Assembly: GCF_014196625.1 (NCBI RefSeq)
Contig: NZ_JACIDZ010000002.1
Location: 1 to 64,000 of the forward strand
Length of the DNA stretch: 64,000 nucleotides
Direction: 5' to 3'
From: Martelella radicis
GTDB taxonomy: Bacteria > Pseudomonadota > Alphaproteobacteria > Rhizobiales > Rhizobiaceae
The notes under the pieces are model-generated. The model did not search any database. It worked only from the letters and a program-made list of their open reading frames with translations, and had not been told where the DNA came from. This document shows positions 1 through 8,832 of the stretch, in pieces. A program made the translations under genes and the position numbers. The number at the start of each line of letters is the position of its first letter. The first letter of the stretch is position 1.

Positions 1-96
1 GAGGAACTTGACCACAACCGCAGATCCGAAACATACCTAGCAGGCGGGTCAATTCTAGGTGGAAACGCCGGGTCAGTTCTCAGTGGCAATCAACAG
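1..96. mobile_element. End of an IS21-like insertion sequence (cut by window edge)
   Basis: Two similar blocks, GGGTCAATTCTAGGTGGAAA (46-65) and GGGTCAGTTCTCAGTGGCAA (70-89), are followed by TCAACA. Repeated GGGTCA-type blocks ending in ...CAATCAACA are typical of the termini of IS21-family elements, whose outer ends read TGT...ACA. One frame of bases 2-40 reads RNLTTTADPKHT and stops; it could be the tail of a transposition protein but is too short to assign. The rest of the element lies outside the window. The outer boundary is placed at the terminal CA near 95; no target duplication can be checked. Confidence 0.6.
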
Positions 97-145
97 CCAG
101 AAGAATCGCTGAAGCGAGAGTTAGCATACGGCTGCCAAAATCGGC

Positions 146-176
146 CGAGTGAAACGCAGTGTAACGAGTGAAACGC
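146..176. repeat. Two direct copies of a 12-bp repeat
   Basis: CGAGTGAAACGC occurs at 146-157 and again at 165-176, a 19-bp period, between the IS end and the 3' end of the tRNA-Gly gene. It may be an old attachment or recombination scar or simple local duplication; nothing else supports either reading. Confidence 0.4.
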
Positions 177-201
177 TTCCAGAATAACTATTTGAAATCA
201 T

Positions 202-275
202 TGGAGCGGGTAACGGGAATCGAACCCGTGCGTTCAGCTTGGGAAGCTGACAGGCTACCATTACATCATACCCGC
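202..275 (-). tRNA. tRNA-Gly (anticodon CCC)
   Basis: The minus strand folds as a standard cloverleaf of 74 nt. The acceptor arms GCGGGTA and TACCCGC pair, the anticodon stem TCAGC/GCTGA closes the loop TTCCCAA (anticodon CCC, reading GGG glycine codons), and the T arm is CGGGTTCGATTCCCG. The discriminator T is followed by an encoded CCA at 202-204. The gene stands alone just outside an IS21-like end. Confidence 0.95.
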
Positions 276-767
276 GGATGGCCCGATGGCGATGAATACC
301 ACCGCCGCCGGCTTTCCGGCAAGCCGAAAAACGCGGCGGCGGGACAGGGCGCATCGGTCAGGATCCGCCTTATCGCCTCTTGGCTGCCGCGCCGACCGGG
401 CGCCCTGCATCGGCGCATCGGCATGCCGACAAACAGGAAACCGCTTTTCCGCGCGAAGCACTGGGGGTTGACGGTTGGCGCCGCGTGGCTAAATCTGTGC
501 CTGCCGATCGCAACCGGGCCGACCTGCAGGGCTGGCCATTGGCGCGTTTTCAGGGTGAAAGCTCTCACAAGACAGCCTGCGCGACGGCAAACCCGGTGCC
601 GGGCCCCTCTGGCGAGAGTTTGACGGCGCTCTCGTGATGTCGGCACCGCCCGCAAATTAGCCGGCGGACATGTTCATCATGCTTCACATTTCCTGCGTCG
701 GATCGCATGTGCAAGGCCCATGCGTATCCACCCGTTACCGTATTTCCGCGATGGCGGAGAGACGGTC
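276..767. other. Intergenic stretch without a convincing gene
   Basis: About 490 bp between the tRNA-Gly and the DUF475 gene. Several overlapping open frames of 60-150 codons exist on both strands, but they overlap one another, one would have to run through the tRNA, and their products look like random GC-rich translations. A short hairpin CGAGAG...CTCTCG lies near 612-635. I see no other structure. Confidence 0.6.
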
Positions 768-1817
768 ATGATCTCCACCCTTTCCTATTTCAAATGGGCC
801 TTCATCGTCACCGTCTTCGGGCTCCTGGGCAGCGCGGCCTATGGTTATTTCAGCTTTGGCCCGCGCGGCGCCGTGACCTTCCTGTTCATCACGGCCGTGC
901 TTGCCGTTCTCGAAATCTCGCTTTCCTTTGACAATGCGGTCGTCAATGCCAACAAGCTGAAGGCGATGAGCCATGCCTGGCAGCGACGTTTCTTGACCTG
1001 GGGCATTCTGATCGCCGTCTTCGGCATGCGGCTCATCTTCCCGCTGGTCATCGTGGCGCTTGCCGCGAAGATCGGCCCGATCGATGCGGTTCACCTCGCC
1101 TTTGCCGAGCCGCGCGCCTATGCCGACATCATGCACCACGCACACCTGTCGATCGCCGCCTTTGGCGGCACCTTCCTTCTGATGGTCGGCCTCACCTATT
1201 TCTTCGATCGCGACAAGGACGTGCATTGGCTGCCCTGGCTGGAGGAGCCGATGGCGCGCTCGGCCTCCATCAAGGGCATCGAGATCGGCGTCGCGCTCAT
1301 TCTGGTGCTGATCTTCTCCGGGCTTGTGGCGGAAGAGCGCTCGGAAGATTTCCTCTATCCCGCGCTTTACGGCCTGATCACCTTTCTCGGCGTCGAGATC
1401 CTCAGCGGTTTCCTTGATGCCAGCCAAGCGAAGGCGGCAAAGACCGCGGCTCAGGGCGGGCTCGGCGCCTTCGTCTATCTTGAGGTGCTGGACGCGAGCT
1501 TTTCCTTCGACGGCGTGGTCGGCGCCTTTGCACTCACCAAGAACCTTCTGGTGATCGCCATCGGTCTCGGCATCGGTGCCATGTATGTGCGCTCGCTGAC
1601 GATCCTTCTCGTCGACCGGAAGACGCTGTCGCATTTCCGGTTTCTCGAACATGGCGCCTTCTATGCCATCCTGGTGCTGGCGGTTATCATGTTCGCCCAG
1701 ACCCTTGTTCATATCCCGGAAGCCGTGACCGGCATGATCGGCGCAGGGCTGATCGGGCTCTCACTCTGGTCGTCGCTGCGTTGGCGCAAATCGGAGCGGA
1801 TGAGACAGGCACACTGA
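768..1817 (+). CDS. DUF475 family (TerC-like) integral membrane protein
   Basis: A 349-residue polytopic membrane protein. The acidic patch LSFDNAVVNANK near residue 50 and DASFSFDGVVGAF near residue 240 are the paired D-containing membrane motifs of DUF475/TerC proteins, thought to act in metal-ion or tellurite homeostasis; no substrate can be assigned. Around eight or nine hydrophobic segments are visible. I start at the ATG at 768 because a GGAG lies 8 bp upstream and the product then begins MISTLSYFKWAF. An upstream in-frame ATG at 720 would add 16 residues without membrane character. Convergent with the sensor kinase at 1840. Confidence 0.85.
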   Translation: MISTLSYFKWAFIVTVFGLLGSAAYGYFSFGPRGAVTFLFITAVLAVLEISLSFDNAVVNANKLKAMSHAWQRRFLTWGILIAVFGMRLIFPLVIVALAAKIGPIDAVHLAFAEPRAYADIMHHAHLSIAAFGGTFLLMVGLTYFFDRDKDVHWLPWLEEPMARSASIKGIEIGVALILVLIFSGLVAEERSEDFLYPALYGLITFLGVEILSGFLDASQAKAAKTAAQGGLGAFVYLEVLDASFSFDGVVGAFALTKNLLVIAIGLGIGAMYVRSLTILLVDRKTLSHFRFLEHGAFYAILVLAVIMFAQTLVHIPEAVTGMIGAGLIGLSLWSSLRWRKSERMRQAH

Positions 1818-1839
1818 TCCTAAAGGAAAGCGGCGCCCC

Positions 1840-4800
1840 TCACTCGGCAGCGGCCTTGTGGAAGATCGCGATCTGGTTGAGAAAGGCGCGCAGCAAGGCC
1901 GGTTTCAATGGCTTGTGCTGGACGACGATATCCTCCTCCTCCGCCAGATCGCGCACATCCTGCGTGCGGTCGGCGGTCATGAGCAGGGCCGGAATATGGC
2001 GCTGGTAGTGTTCGCGCAGATCAACGACGGCACGCACGCCGCTTCCGCCATTGTCGAGATGATAGTCGGCGATGATGACGTCGGGCATGATATCGAGCGC
2101 GCCGGCGGCCTCGGCGCTGCGGGCAACATGCACATCCGCGCCCCAGCCGCCGAGAAGAACCCGCATGCCTTCCAGAATGGCCTCCTCATTGTCGATGCAC
2201 AGCACCTTGAGACCGGCAATCGCGTGGCCGGGCAGACGGCTTGCCGGCTTCGCCGCCTGCGGCGCGGTCTCGCTCGCGGCGTCTGCCAGCGGCACGGTCA
2301 GCCGGAACACGGTGCCCTCGCCCGGCGCGGAGGACAGCGCGACGGGATGTTCCAGCATGCGGGCAAGCCGGTCAACGATCGACAGGCCGAGACCGAGCCC
2401 CTGAGCGGCGCGCGCGCCCTCGTCCAGCCGGGTGAACTCCTTGAACACGCTTTCCGCCTTCGAGGCAGGAATGCCGATCCCGGTATCATGCACCTCGATG
2501 ACCGCCTGGTTGCCATGGCGGCGCACGCCGACCAGCACCTTACCGGTGATCGTGTACTTGATCGCGTTCGACACCAGGTTCTGCACCAGACGCCTGAGGG
2601 CGTGGGCATCCGAGCGCACCTTGAGCGACGATTTGACCACGGTGAAATCCAGCCCGCGCTCATCGGCAAGCGGACGGAAGTCGGTTTCGACCCGCTTCAG
2701 CATTTCGCCAAGGTTCACCGCGGCAAAATGCGGCTTCATCGCCCCTGCATCGAGCCGGGAGATATCGAGCACCGCGCCCAGAATATCTTCGACCGATTGC
2801 AGCGCGGAATCGATCTTCTCGGCAAAGGCGCGCTCCTCGCCATCGGCCGGCATGCGCTCGCCGAGCGCCGTCGCGTAAAGCCGCGCGGCATTGAGTGGCT
2901 GCAGGATGTCGTGGCCTGCGGCGGCGAAGAAGCGCGTCTTGCCGATATTGGCCTCGTCGGCGGCCGCGCGCGCAACGCGCAGCGCTTTGTTGACCTCGGT
3001 CAGTTCAGCCGTGCGTGCGGCGACGCGCTGTTCCAGCGTCTCGTTGGCCTGCTTGAGCGCGAGATCGGCCTCCACCCGCCGGGTGATGTCGGTGAAGGTG
3101 ACGACCATGCCGGCTTCGGGCATGGCGCGCGACTGCACCTCGATGATCCGCCGCCCCTTGTCGAGCACCATCGGGAAGGCGCTTTCATGCGCCCGCAGCC
3201 GCCTGAGGGCCTCGCGCGCCTCGTCGCCGGTGAGATCGCCGCGCGAGGAAAGCCGGCCCATGATGTTGATCAACGGATAGCCCACCTGGCCGACCTCTTC
3301 CGGCAGGTCGAGCAGCGCGCGGAACCGTTTGTTCCAGACGGTGAGCCGGTTGGAGGCATCAAACACCGCAATGCCCTGATCGATCTGGGCGAGAGCGGTC
3401 TGCAGCAGGCCCTGATTATATTGCAGCGCCTCGCTTGCCTGATCGAGCAGGAAGGCGGCATCGCCGGAGGCGGCTTCGGCGCGCTGCAGCACCAGCGACA
3501 GGACGAGCCGTGCCGAGGACGAGCCGATGGCGCTGCCGAGCAATTGTTCGGAAAAGTGAATGAGCGCCATGTCCGCCTGCTCGTCATCGCCCATGCGCCG
3601 GCCGGCATTGCGCTCGAATGTGGCGAAGGAGCGCGCCGTGCGTTCCGTGCCGAGATAGCCGTTCAGCGTCTCGCGCAGCATACCGACGGAAACGCCCGTG
3701 CCGATACCGCGCGCGGTTGACTGCCAGCGGGCCTGGCGCTTGACGAAGATGCCGGACTGGATGCGCTCCAGCGGACGCGCCTGGCGGCTGAGCGAGCCGA
3801 GAACGAGGCCGGCGACATTGATCAGCAGCGATAGGCAGGTGACGTTCAGGAGAATATCGGCACCCGGGCCGACGAAGAGTCCGGTTCCCGGAATGATGAA
3901 GTTCATCACTTCGCCGGCGATCGCCGAATGGTCCGGCCCGCCAAGGCTCGGCACGAACAGCAGATAGACCCAGGTGAGAAAGCCGAGCGACAGGCCGAGA
4001 ATGGCGCCGCGCGCATTGGCATTGCGCCAGACAAGCCCGATGAACAGCGCCGGCGCCACCTGGGCGATCGCAGCGAAGGCCAGAAGGCCGATGGAGAACA
4101 GGCCCCGATCGCTGTCGATATGGCGGTAATAGGCATAGCCGAGCAGCATGACGCCGAGGATCGAGGCGCGGCGGATATTGAGCAGCAGTGAATAGAAATC
4201 CTGGCGGTGGGTGCCGCCGGCAATCATCCGCCGCCTGAGCAGGATGGGGTTGACGATGTCGTTCGACAGCATGATCGCCAGCGCCACCGAGGCGACGATG
4301 ACCATCGCCGTAGCCGCCGAAAAGCCGCCGAGGAAGGTGACGAGCGAAATCAACGGCTGGCCATGGGTAAGCGGCAGTTGCAGGACGTAGAGGTCCGGAT
4401 CGACGCCGGGTCCGAGCGTCATCGCGCCGCCGATCGCGACCGGCAGCACCAGAAGGTTGATCGCGATCAGATAGGCGGGAAACAGGAAACGGGCGAGGCT
4501 GAGTTCGCCCTCGGTGCGGTTTTCAACAACGGTGACGTGAAACTGGCGCGGCAGAAGCAGGATGGCGAAGGCCGACAGCACGGTGAGCAGCACCCAGCGG
4601 CTCATCGGCGTCTCGTAGGTGAGCGCCGCCGCGGCCGCCGCATTTTCCCGGGCGGCGGCGAGAAGATCGGCCGGACCGTTATAGAGCGCGAACAGCACGA
4701 ACAGGCCGACGGAACCGAAGGCCACCAGCTTGACCACCGATTCCATGGCAATCGCCAGGATCAGCCCGTCCTGATGCTCTGTCGCGTCCGTGTGGCGGGT

Positions 4801-5343
4801 GCCGAAGACGATGGCGAAGCTTGCGAGCGCCAATGTGACGGCAAGCGGCAGGCCGACGCCGAAGGCCGCGCCGACGGAGGGCGGATCGATCGTGCCGCCG
4901 ACCATGACGGCAACCGAATCCGAAACCGCCTTCAATTGCAGCGCGATATAGGGAATGGCGGCGGCCAGCGAGATCAACGCAACGAGACCCGCGACCATCG
5001 GGTTCTTGCCATAGCGGGCGGCAAGGAAATCGGCCGCCGAGGTCAGCTTTTCCGATTTCGCCAGCGACACGATGCGCCGGACCACCGGCATGCCGATGGT
5101 GAAAACCAGAATGGGCCCGATATAGATGCCGAGGAACTCGAGCCCACGCGTCGCGGCAAGACCGACGCCGCCGAAATAGGTCCAGGAGGTGCAATAGACG
5201 GCAAGCGAGAGCGCATAGACGAAGTTGCGGCCGGAACGCGGCGCGAGCTCGCGCTTTGCCCGCCGGTCGCCATAGCTCGCCACGGCAAACAGCAGCATGA
5301 TGTAAAGCAGCGCCGCCAACAAGATCAGCCAGCCCGGCAGCAT
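1840..5343 (-). CDS. Hybrid sensor histidine kinase with N-terminal sodium/solute symporter domain
   Basis: A 1167-residue protein of the NahK/CbrA-like hybrid kinase type. Residues 1 to about 490 form a multi-pass sodium:solute symporter (SLC5-like) domain that may transport or sense a solute. A PAS domain follows at roughly 665-775 (starting near AQIDQGIAVFDASNR), then a coiled coil, a HisKA domain with the phosphoacceptor His in AAAGHDILQPLNAARL, and a HATPase domain with N box (NLVSNAIKY) and glycine boxes (DTGIGIP, GLGLGLSIV). The C-terminal receiver (about 1043-1165) carries the acceptor Asp in VIIADYHLD. GGGAGG precedes the ATG at 5343. No separate response regulator is adjacent, so the target is unknown. 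Confidence 0.93.
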   Translation of the reverse strand: MLPGWLILLAALLYIMLLFAVASYGDRRAKRELAPRSGRNFVYALSLAVYCTSWTYFGGVGLAATRGLEFLGIYIGPILVFTIGMPVVRRIVSLAKSEKLTSAADFLAARYGKNPMVAGLVALISLAAAIPYIALQLKAVSDSVAVMVGGTIDPPSVGAAFGVGLPLAVTLALASFAIVFGTRHTDATEHQDGLILAIAMESVVKLVAFGSVGLFVLFALYNGPADLLAAARENAAAAAALTYETPMSRWVLLTVLSAFAILLLPRQFHVTVVENRTEGELSLARFLFPAYLIAINLLVLPVAIGGAMTLGPGVDPDLYVLQLPLTHGQPLISLVTFLGGFSAATAMVIVASVALAIMLSNDIVNPILLRRRMIAGGTHRQDFYSLLLNIRRASILGVMLLGYAYYRHIDSDRGLFSIGLLAFAAIAQVAPALFIGLVWRNANARGAILGLSLGFLTWVYLLFVPSLGGPDHSAIAGEVMNFIIPGTGLFVGPGADILLNVTCLSLLINVAGLVLGSLSRQARPLERIQSGIFVKRQARWQSTARGIGTGVSVGMLRETLNGYLGTERTARSFATFERNAGRRMGDDEQADMALIHFSEQLLGSAIGSSSARLVLSLVLQRAEAASGDAAFLLDQASEALQYNQGLLQTALAQIDQGIAVFDASNRLTVWNKRFRALLDLPEEVGQVGYPLINIMGRLSSRGDLTGDEAREALRRLRAHESAFPMVLDKGRRIIEVQSRAMPEAGMVVTFTDITRRVEADLALKQANETLEQRVAARTAELTEVNKALRVARAAADEANIGKTRFFAAAGHDILQPLNAARLYATALGERMPADGEERAFAEKIDSALQSVEDILGAVLDISRLDAGAMKPHFAAVNLGEMLKRVETDFRPLADERGLDFTVVKSSLKVRSDAHALRRLVQNLVSNAIKYTITGKVLVGVRRHGNQAVIEVHDTGIGIPASKAESVFKEFTRLDEGARAAQGLGLGLSIVDRLARMLEHPVALSSAPGEGTVFRLTVPLADAASETAPQAAKPASRLPGHAIAGLKVLCIDNEEAILEGMRVLLGGWGADVHVARSAEAAGALDIMPDVIIADYHLDNGGSGVRAVVDLREHYQRHIPALLMTADRTQDVRDLAEEEDIVVQHKPLKPALLRAFLNQIAIFHKAAAE

Positions 5344-5507
5344 GAAACGCCTCCCTTCGCGAGCTTCTCCACCATAGGCTATCGGCGACCGGTTTCAAAT
5401 GCGACTGTCGCAGCAGATGCCATCACAAAAAACAATGATTTCGTTCCTGAATTTGATGGAATGCAGGCCGTTCTCCGCATTAAAACGGATTGAGCACGGA
5501 GAACCGC

Positions 5508-6674
5508 ATGACACTCACGAAAAGCCTCAGCCTCAGGGCACAGGACGCGCCGGAAAGCGGCATTGTCGAAATCATCAATTACGGCCGCGACCGCGACAGG
5601 CTTCTGCCGCTCTGGGCGGGTGAAGGCGACCTGCCGACGCCGCAGTTCATCCGTGATGCGGCCAAGGCGGCGCTCGACAATGGCGAGACCTTCTATACCC
5701 ATCAGCGCGGCATCCCGCCGCTGCGCGCCGCGATAGCCGACTACTACGCCCGCCATTTCGGCGCGAAGCTTTCGCCGGAACATGTCTATGTCACCGGCTC
5801 CGGCATGCATGCGATCAAGATCATGGTCGAGGCGATGACGGAGCCCGGCGACGAGGCAATCTATTTCACCCCCGCCTGGCCGAATATTGCCGCCGCGCTT
5901 GGCGTTTCCGGCGCGCAGAAGGTCGGCGTGCCGCTGGAATTTTCCGATGGCCGCTGGAACCTCGATCCGGCCCGCGTGGAAGCGGCGATCACCGACAAGA
6001 CGCGGATGATCTTCGTCAACACGCCGGCCAATCCCACCGGCTGGACGGCGAGCCTTGAGGACCTCTCAGCGCTGCTTGATATCGCGCGCCGCCACGGCAT
6101 CTGGATCCTCGCCGACGAGATCTACGCGCTCTATCACTTCGCCGGCGGTCGCGCGCCCTCCTTCCTCGATATCAGGCAAGACGGCGACCGGATCGTGTTC
6201 ATCAATTCCTTTTCCAAGAACTGGTCGATGACCGGCTGGCGCGTGGGCTGGCTGGTCGCTCCGCCGGAACTCGGCGACACGATCGAAAATCTGGTGCAGT
6301 ACACGACCTCGGGCGTTGCCCAGTTCATGCAGCAGGGCGCGCTGGCCGCGATCCGTGACGGCGACCATGTGATTGCCGAGAACTACGAGCGGGCGCGGGT
6401 CGGGCGCGATATTTTCTGCGATCGGCTGCTTGCCACCAACCGGGTGGAGACGCTGAAGCCCGACGGCGCGCTCTACGCCTTCCTCAAGGTCGACGGGCTG
6501 ACCGACAGCCGCAAGGCCGCGCTCGACATCGTCGACAAGACCGGCGTCGGCCTCGCGCCCGGCTCCGCCTTCGGGCCGGGCGGCGAACCGTTCCTCCGGG
6601 CCTGTTTCCTGCGCAATGCCGGCCAGCTGGAAGACGCGGCCGAGCGTCTGGCGGATTATATCGGCAGGCTTTAG
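5508..6674 (+). CDS. Pyridoxal-phosphate aminotransferase, class I/II
   Basis: A 388-residue fold-type I aminotransferase. Recognisable elements are NTPANPTGW (the substrate-carboxylate and PLP region), ILADEIYALYHF (Asp to the PLP pyridine nitrogen), and SFSKNWSMTGWRVGW, with the Schiff-base lysine in SFSK and the phosphate-binding Arg. The length is typical of AspC/PatA-type enzymes; the amino-acid specificity cannot be read from sequence. GGAG lies 6 bp before the ATG at 5508; an in-frame TTG at 5490 has no better site. It stands between the divergent sensor kinase and the convergent TetR gene, so it is probably monocistronic. Confidence 0.9.
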   Translation: MTLTKSLSLRAQDAPESGIVEIINYGRDRDRLLPLWAGEGDLPTPQFIRDAAKAALDNGETFYTHQRGIPPLRAAIADYYARHFGAKLSPEHVYVTGSGMHAIKIMVEAMTEPGDEAIYFTPAWPNIAAALGVSGAQKVGVPLEFSDGRWNLDPARVEAAITDKTRMIFVNTPANPTGWTASLEDLSALLDIARRHGIWILADEIYALYHFAGGRAPSFLDIRQDGDRIVFINSFSKNWSMTGWRVGWLVAPPELGDTIENLVQYTTSGVAQFMQQGALAAIRDGDHVIAENYERARVGRDIFCDRLLATNRVETLKPDGALYAFLKVDGLTDSRKAALDIVDKTGVGLAPGSAFGPGGEPFLRACFLRNAGQLEDAAERLADYIGRL

Positions 6675-6724
6675 GGGCATTCTGGGCCGGAGAGGCCATG
6701 ATAGTCTTGCCATCCTCCCAGCAT

Positions 6725-6842
6725 TCTCCCCCCTTGAGGGGGAGAGGGGGGTGAAGCCAGCACGATAAGGACGCTGTGCCAGAGGCGAGGGTTCATACCC
6801 CCCTCTGTCGCTTTCGCGACATCTCCCCCTCAAGGGGGGAGA
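6725..6842. repeat. Palindromic interspersed repeat, 118 bp
   Basis: Two perfect 21-bp inverted copies (6725-6745 and 6822-6842) flank 76 bp. Each copy is itself nearly palindromic (CCCCCTTGAGGGGG core). Just inside them, AGAGGGGGGT (6743-6752) faces ACCCCCCTCT (6797-6806), extending the dyad. It sits between the convergent aminotransferase and TetR genes, a common site for small non-autonomous palindromic elements in rhizobial genomes. It could also serve as a bidirectional transcription barrier. Confidence 0.8.
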
Positions 6843-6906
6843 TAAATTGGGGCGGAAACACGGGATACAAACCCCATACCTTCGTCGCCAGTCACACCCT
6901 CATCGC

Positions 6907-7497
6907 TCACCCACGATACCCGACCAGCGGCAGGAAAATCTCGTCGACCACCTCTTCGATCGCCTGTTCGCTGGCGGGTTCCAGCGTCATCATCATCTCA
7001 TTGCGCAAAAGATCGACCGGCAGCGAGATGACGCGCGGGCGAAAGGCCCGGTCCTCGATCTCTCCGCGCGCGATCGCCCGGCTGAGCAGCACTTCCATGA
7101 CGTGTTGCTCGCGTGAGACGATCTGCGTCTTGAGCTTGGCCGGACTTGAATTGGTCTCGCGAAAGAAATCGTTGAGCTCCACCGAGATCAACGCGCCGAG
7201 TCGCGTGCGCCTTTCGACGATATGGCGCAGGAGGCCCATCACATCTTCGCGCAGATTGCCGGTGTCAGGGATTTCCAGCGGATGGGCGGCGAGGTGATGG
7301 CGCATGGCGGCGACCGTCAGCTCGGCCGCATTGGGCCAGCGCCGGTAGAGGACAGGACGGCTGGTGCCGGCGCGCTTGGCCACGGCCTCCATGGTCATGC
7401 CCCCATAGCCGACCTCCACCAGCGTGTCGAAGGCGGCCTCGAGGATCGCTGATTCCAGCGCCTCGCCACGCCTGCGTTCGGATTTCTGACCTGTCAT
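6907..7497 (-). CDS. TetR/AcrR family transcriptional regulator
   Basis: A 196-residue one-component repressor. The N-terminal helix-turn-helix lies at about residues 20-60 (YGGMTMEAVAKRAGTSRPVL, then YRRWPNAAEL), as in TetR proteins; the rest is the ligand and dimerisation domain. The ATG at 7497 has GAGG 5 bp upstream; an in-frame upstream codon at 7518 would add seven residues. It is divergent from the HlyD/MFS efflux pair, and a palindrome lies between them, so it most likely represses that pair and itself. The inducer is unknown. Confidence 0.92.
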   Translation of the reverse strand: MTGQKSERRRGEALESAILEAAFDTLVEVGYGGMTMEAVAKRAGTSRPVLYRRWPNAAELTVAAMRHHLAAHPLEIPDTGNLREDVMGLLRHIVERRTRLGALISVELNDFFRETNSSPAKLKTQIVSREQHVMEVLLSRAIARGEIEDRAFRPRVISLPVDLLRNEMMMTLEPASEQAIEEVVDEIFLPLVGYRG

Positions 7498-7530
7498 TTC
7501 AACCTCAATAAGAAACACACGTGAACCCTG

Positions 7531-7583
7531 TTGACAGGATGCGCCTCAAATATTAGATACATCAATGTATCCTAATTGACAAT
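7531..7583. promoter_or_regulatory. Overlapping divergent promoters and TetR operator
   Basis: On the plus strand TTGACA (7531-7536), 17 bp, then TAGATA (7554-7559) makes a strong sigma-70-type promoter for the efflux genes. On the minus strand TTGTCA (7583-7578), 17 bp, then TATCTA faces the TetR gene. The perfect 16-bp palindrome GATACATCAATGTATC (7556-7571) overlaps the -10 region of both. That is the expected layout for a repressor controlling both directions. Binding by the adjacent TetR protein is inferred. Confidence 0.7.
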
Positions 7584-7656
7584 GTCGCCCAAGAGACATT
7601 TCAGCGGGACCACAATTTTCAGCCGCCCAGACGGCTTTTATTATCAGGAAAAAATC

Positions 7657-8832
7657 ATGAGTAGTTCAACCGATCAGGATGTTTCGGTCGAGCCGTCCCC
7701 GACGGCCGCCGAAAATGATGTCACCATTGTTCCGCCGAAGCGCCGCCGGCCGGGCCGGTTTGTCCTGATGGCTTCCGTGCCGGTGTTGCTTGCCGCCGTC
7801 GGCGGCTATGTCTATGTCACCGGCGGCCGGGTCGTTTCCACCGAGAACGCCTATATCAGCCAGGATCAGGTCCGGATCGTGCCGCAGGTCAGCGGCGAAA
7901 TCACCACGGTCGGCGCAGACGAGAACGACCGGATTGCCAGGGGCAGCCTTCTCTTTGCCATCGATGACACGACCTATGTGAACGCCGTCGACCAGGCAAC
8001 GGCAGCCGTCGCCTCGGCAAGACTTGGCGTCGAGAAGCTGAAATCCGACTATCTGAAGGCCGAGGCCCAGCTTGATACCGCAAGAGAAGCGCGCGAGATC
8101 GCACGCACGCGCGAGACCCGCCAGAAGACGCTTCTCGGCCAGGGCGCCGTCAGCCAGACCGCGCTTGATGAGGCCGACCTGACGCTGAAGACCGCCGAGG
8201 GCGCCGTTGTCAGCGCCCGGCAGGACGTCGCCAGCGCCAAGGCCGCCCTCGGCGGCGATCCCGACATCGAAACCGACAGGCACCCGGATGTGATGGCGGC
8301 TCTTGCCCGCCTTTCGGCAGCGGAAATCAACCTCAAGCGCACAAGGGTCACCGCGCCCGCCGATGGCATCGTCACCCAGACGACCTCGCTGAGGCCGGGC
8401 CAGTATGTCTCCACCGCATCCAGCGTGCTCACCCTCGTCGAAACCGGCTCGACGGTGATCGAGGCGAATTTCAAGGAGACCGACCTGGCCCATATGCGGG
8501 CCGGACAGCCCGTCGAAATCACGATCGACGCCTATCCCGACGCCCCCATCAAGGGCACGGTCGAAAGCATTGGCGCGGGCACCGGCTCGGCCTTTTCGCT
8601 GATCCCGGCGCAGAATGCCAGCGGCAACTGGGTCAAGGTTGTCCAGCGCGTACCCGTTCGCATCGCCCTCGATATCAACGACCGAACGCCGCCGCTGCGC
8701 ATCGGCATGAGCGCGACCGTCGGCGTTGATACCGGGCATGCCCGCGGCCTGCCGCGCTTCGTTTCAAACGGGCTTGCCGCAATCGGTTTCGGAGAGACGG
8801 CGATCGCCGCAGATGGTGAGCAAAATGAGTGA
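7657..8832 (+). CDS. HlyD/EmrA-type membrane fusion protein of an efflux pump
   Basis: A 391-residue periplasmic adaptor. One N-terminal membrane anchor (FVLMASVPVLLAAVGGYVYV) is followed by the lipoyl half ISQDQVRIVPQVSGEI, a coiled-coil hairpin (about residues 110-220), the second lipoyl half RVTAPADGIVTQTTSLRPGQ, and a beta barrel. This is the EmrA layout, pairing with a DHA2-type MFS pump to form a drug-export channel with a TolC-like protein. AGGA lies before the ATG at 7657; a TTG at 7576 sits inside the operator and is unlikely. The stop codon overlaps the next gene. Confidence 0.92.
   Translation: MSSSTDQDVSVEPSPTAAENDVTIVPPKRRRPGRFVLMASVPVLLAAVGGYVYVTGGRVVSTENAYISQDQVRIVPQVSGEITTVGADENDRIARGSLLFAIDDTTYVNAVDQATAAVASARLGVEKLKSDYLKAEAQLDTAREAREIARTRETRQKTLLGQGAVSQTALDEADLTLKTAEGAVVSARQDVASAKAALGGDPDIETDRHPDVMAALARLSAAEINLKRTRVTAPADGIVTQTTSLRPGQYVSTASSVLTLVETGSTVIEANFKETDLAHMRAGQPVEITIDAYPDAPIKGTVESIGAGTGSAFSLIPAQNASGNWVKVVQRVPVRIALDINDRTPPLRIGMSATVGVDTGHARGLPRFVSNGLAAIGFGETAIAADGEQNE

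Noticed and set aside
168-655. Several open frames between the tRNA and the DUF475 gene
   Set aside because: They overlap each other and the tRNA, lack ribosome sites and have no recognisable product.
735-1712. A 325-codon frame antisense to the DUF475 gene
   Set aside because: Shadow of a membrane protein; composition of charged residues is the usual complement of hydrophobic codons.
1858-3720. A 620-codon frame antisense to the hybrid kinase
   Set aside because: Complete overlap with a clear multi-domain gene; product is His/Arg-rich without motifs.
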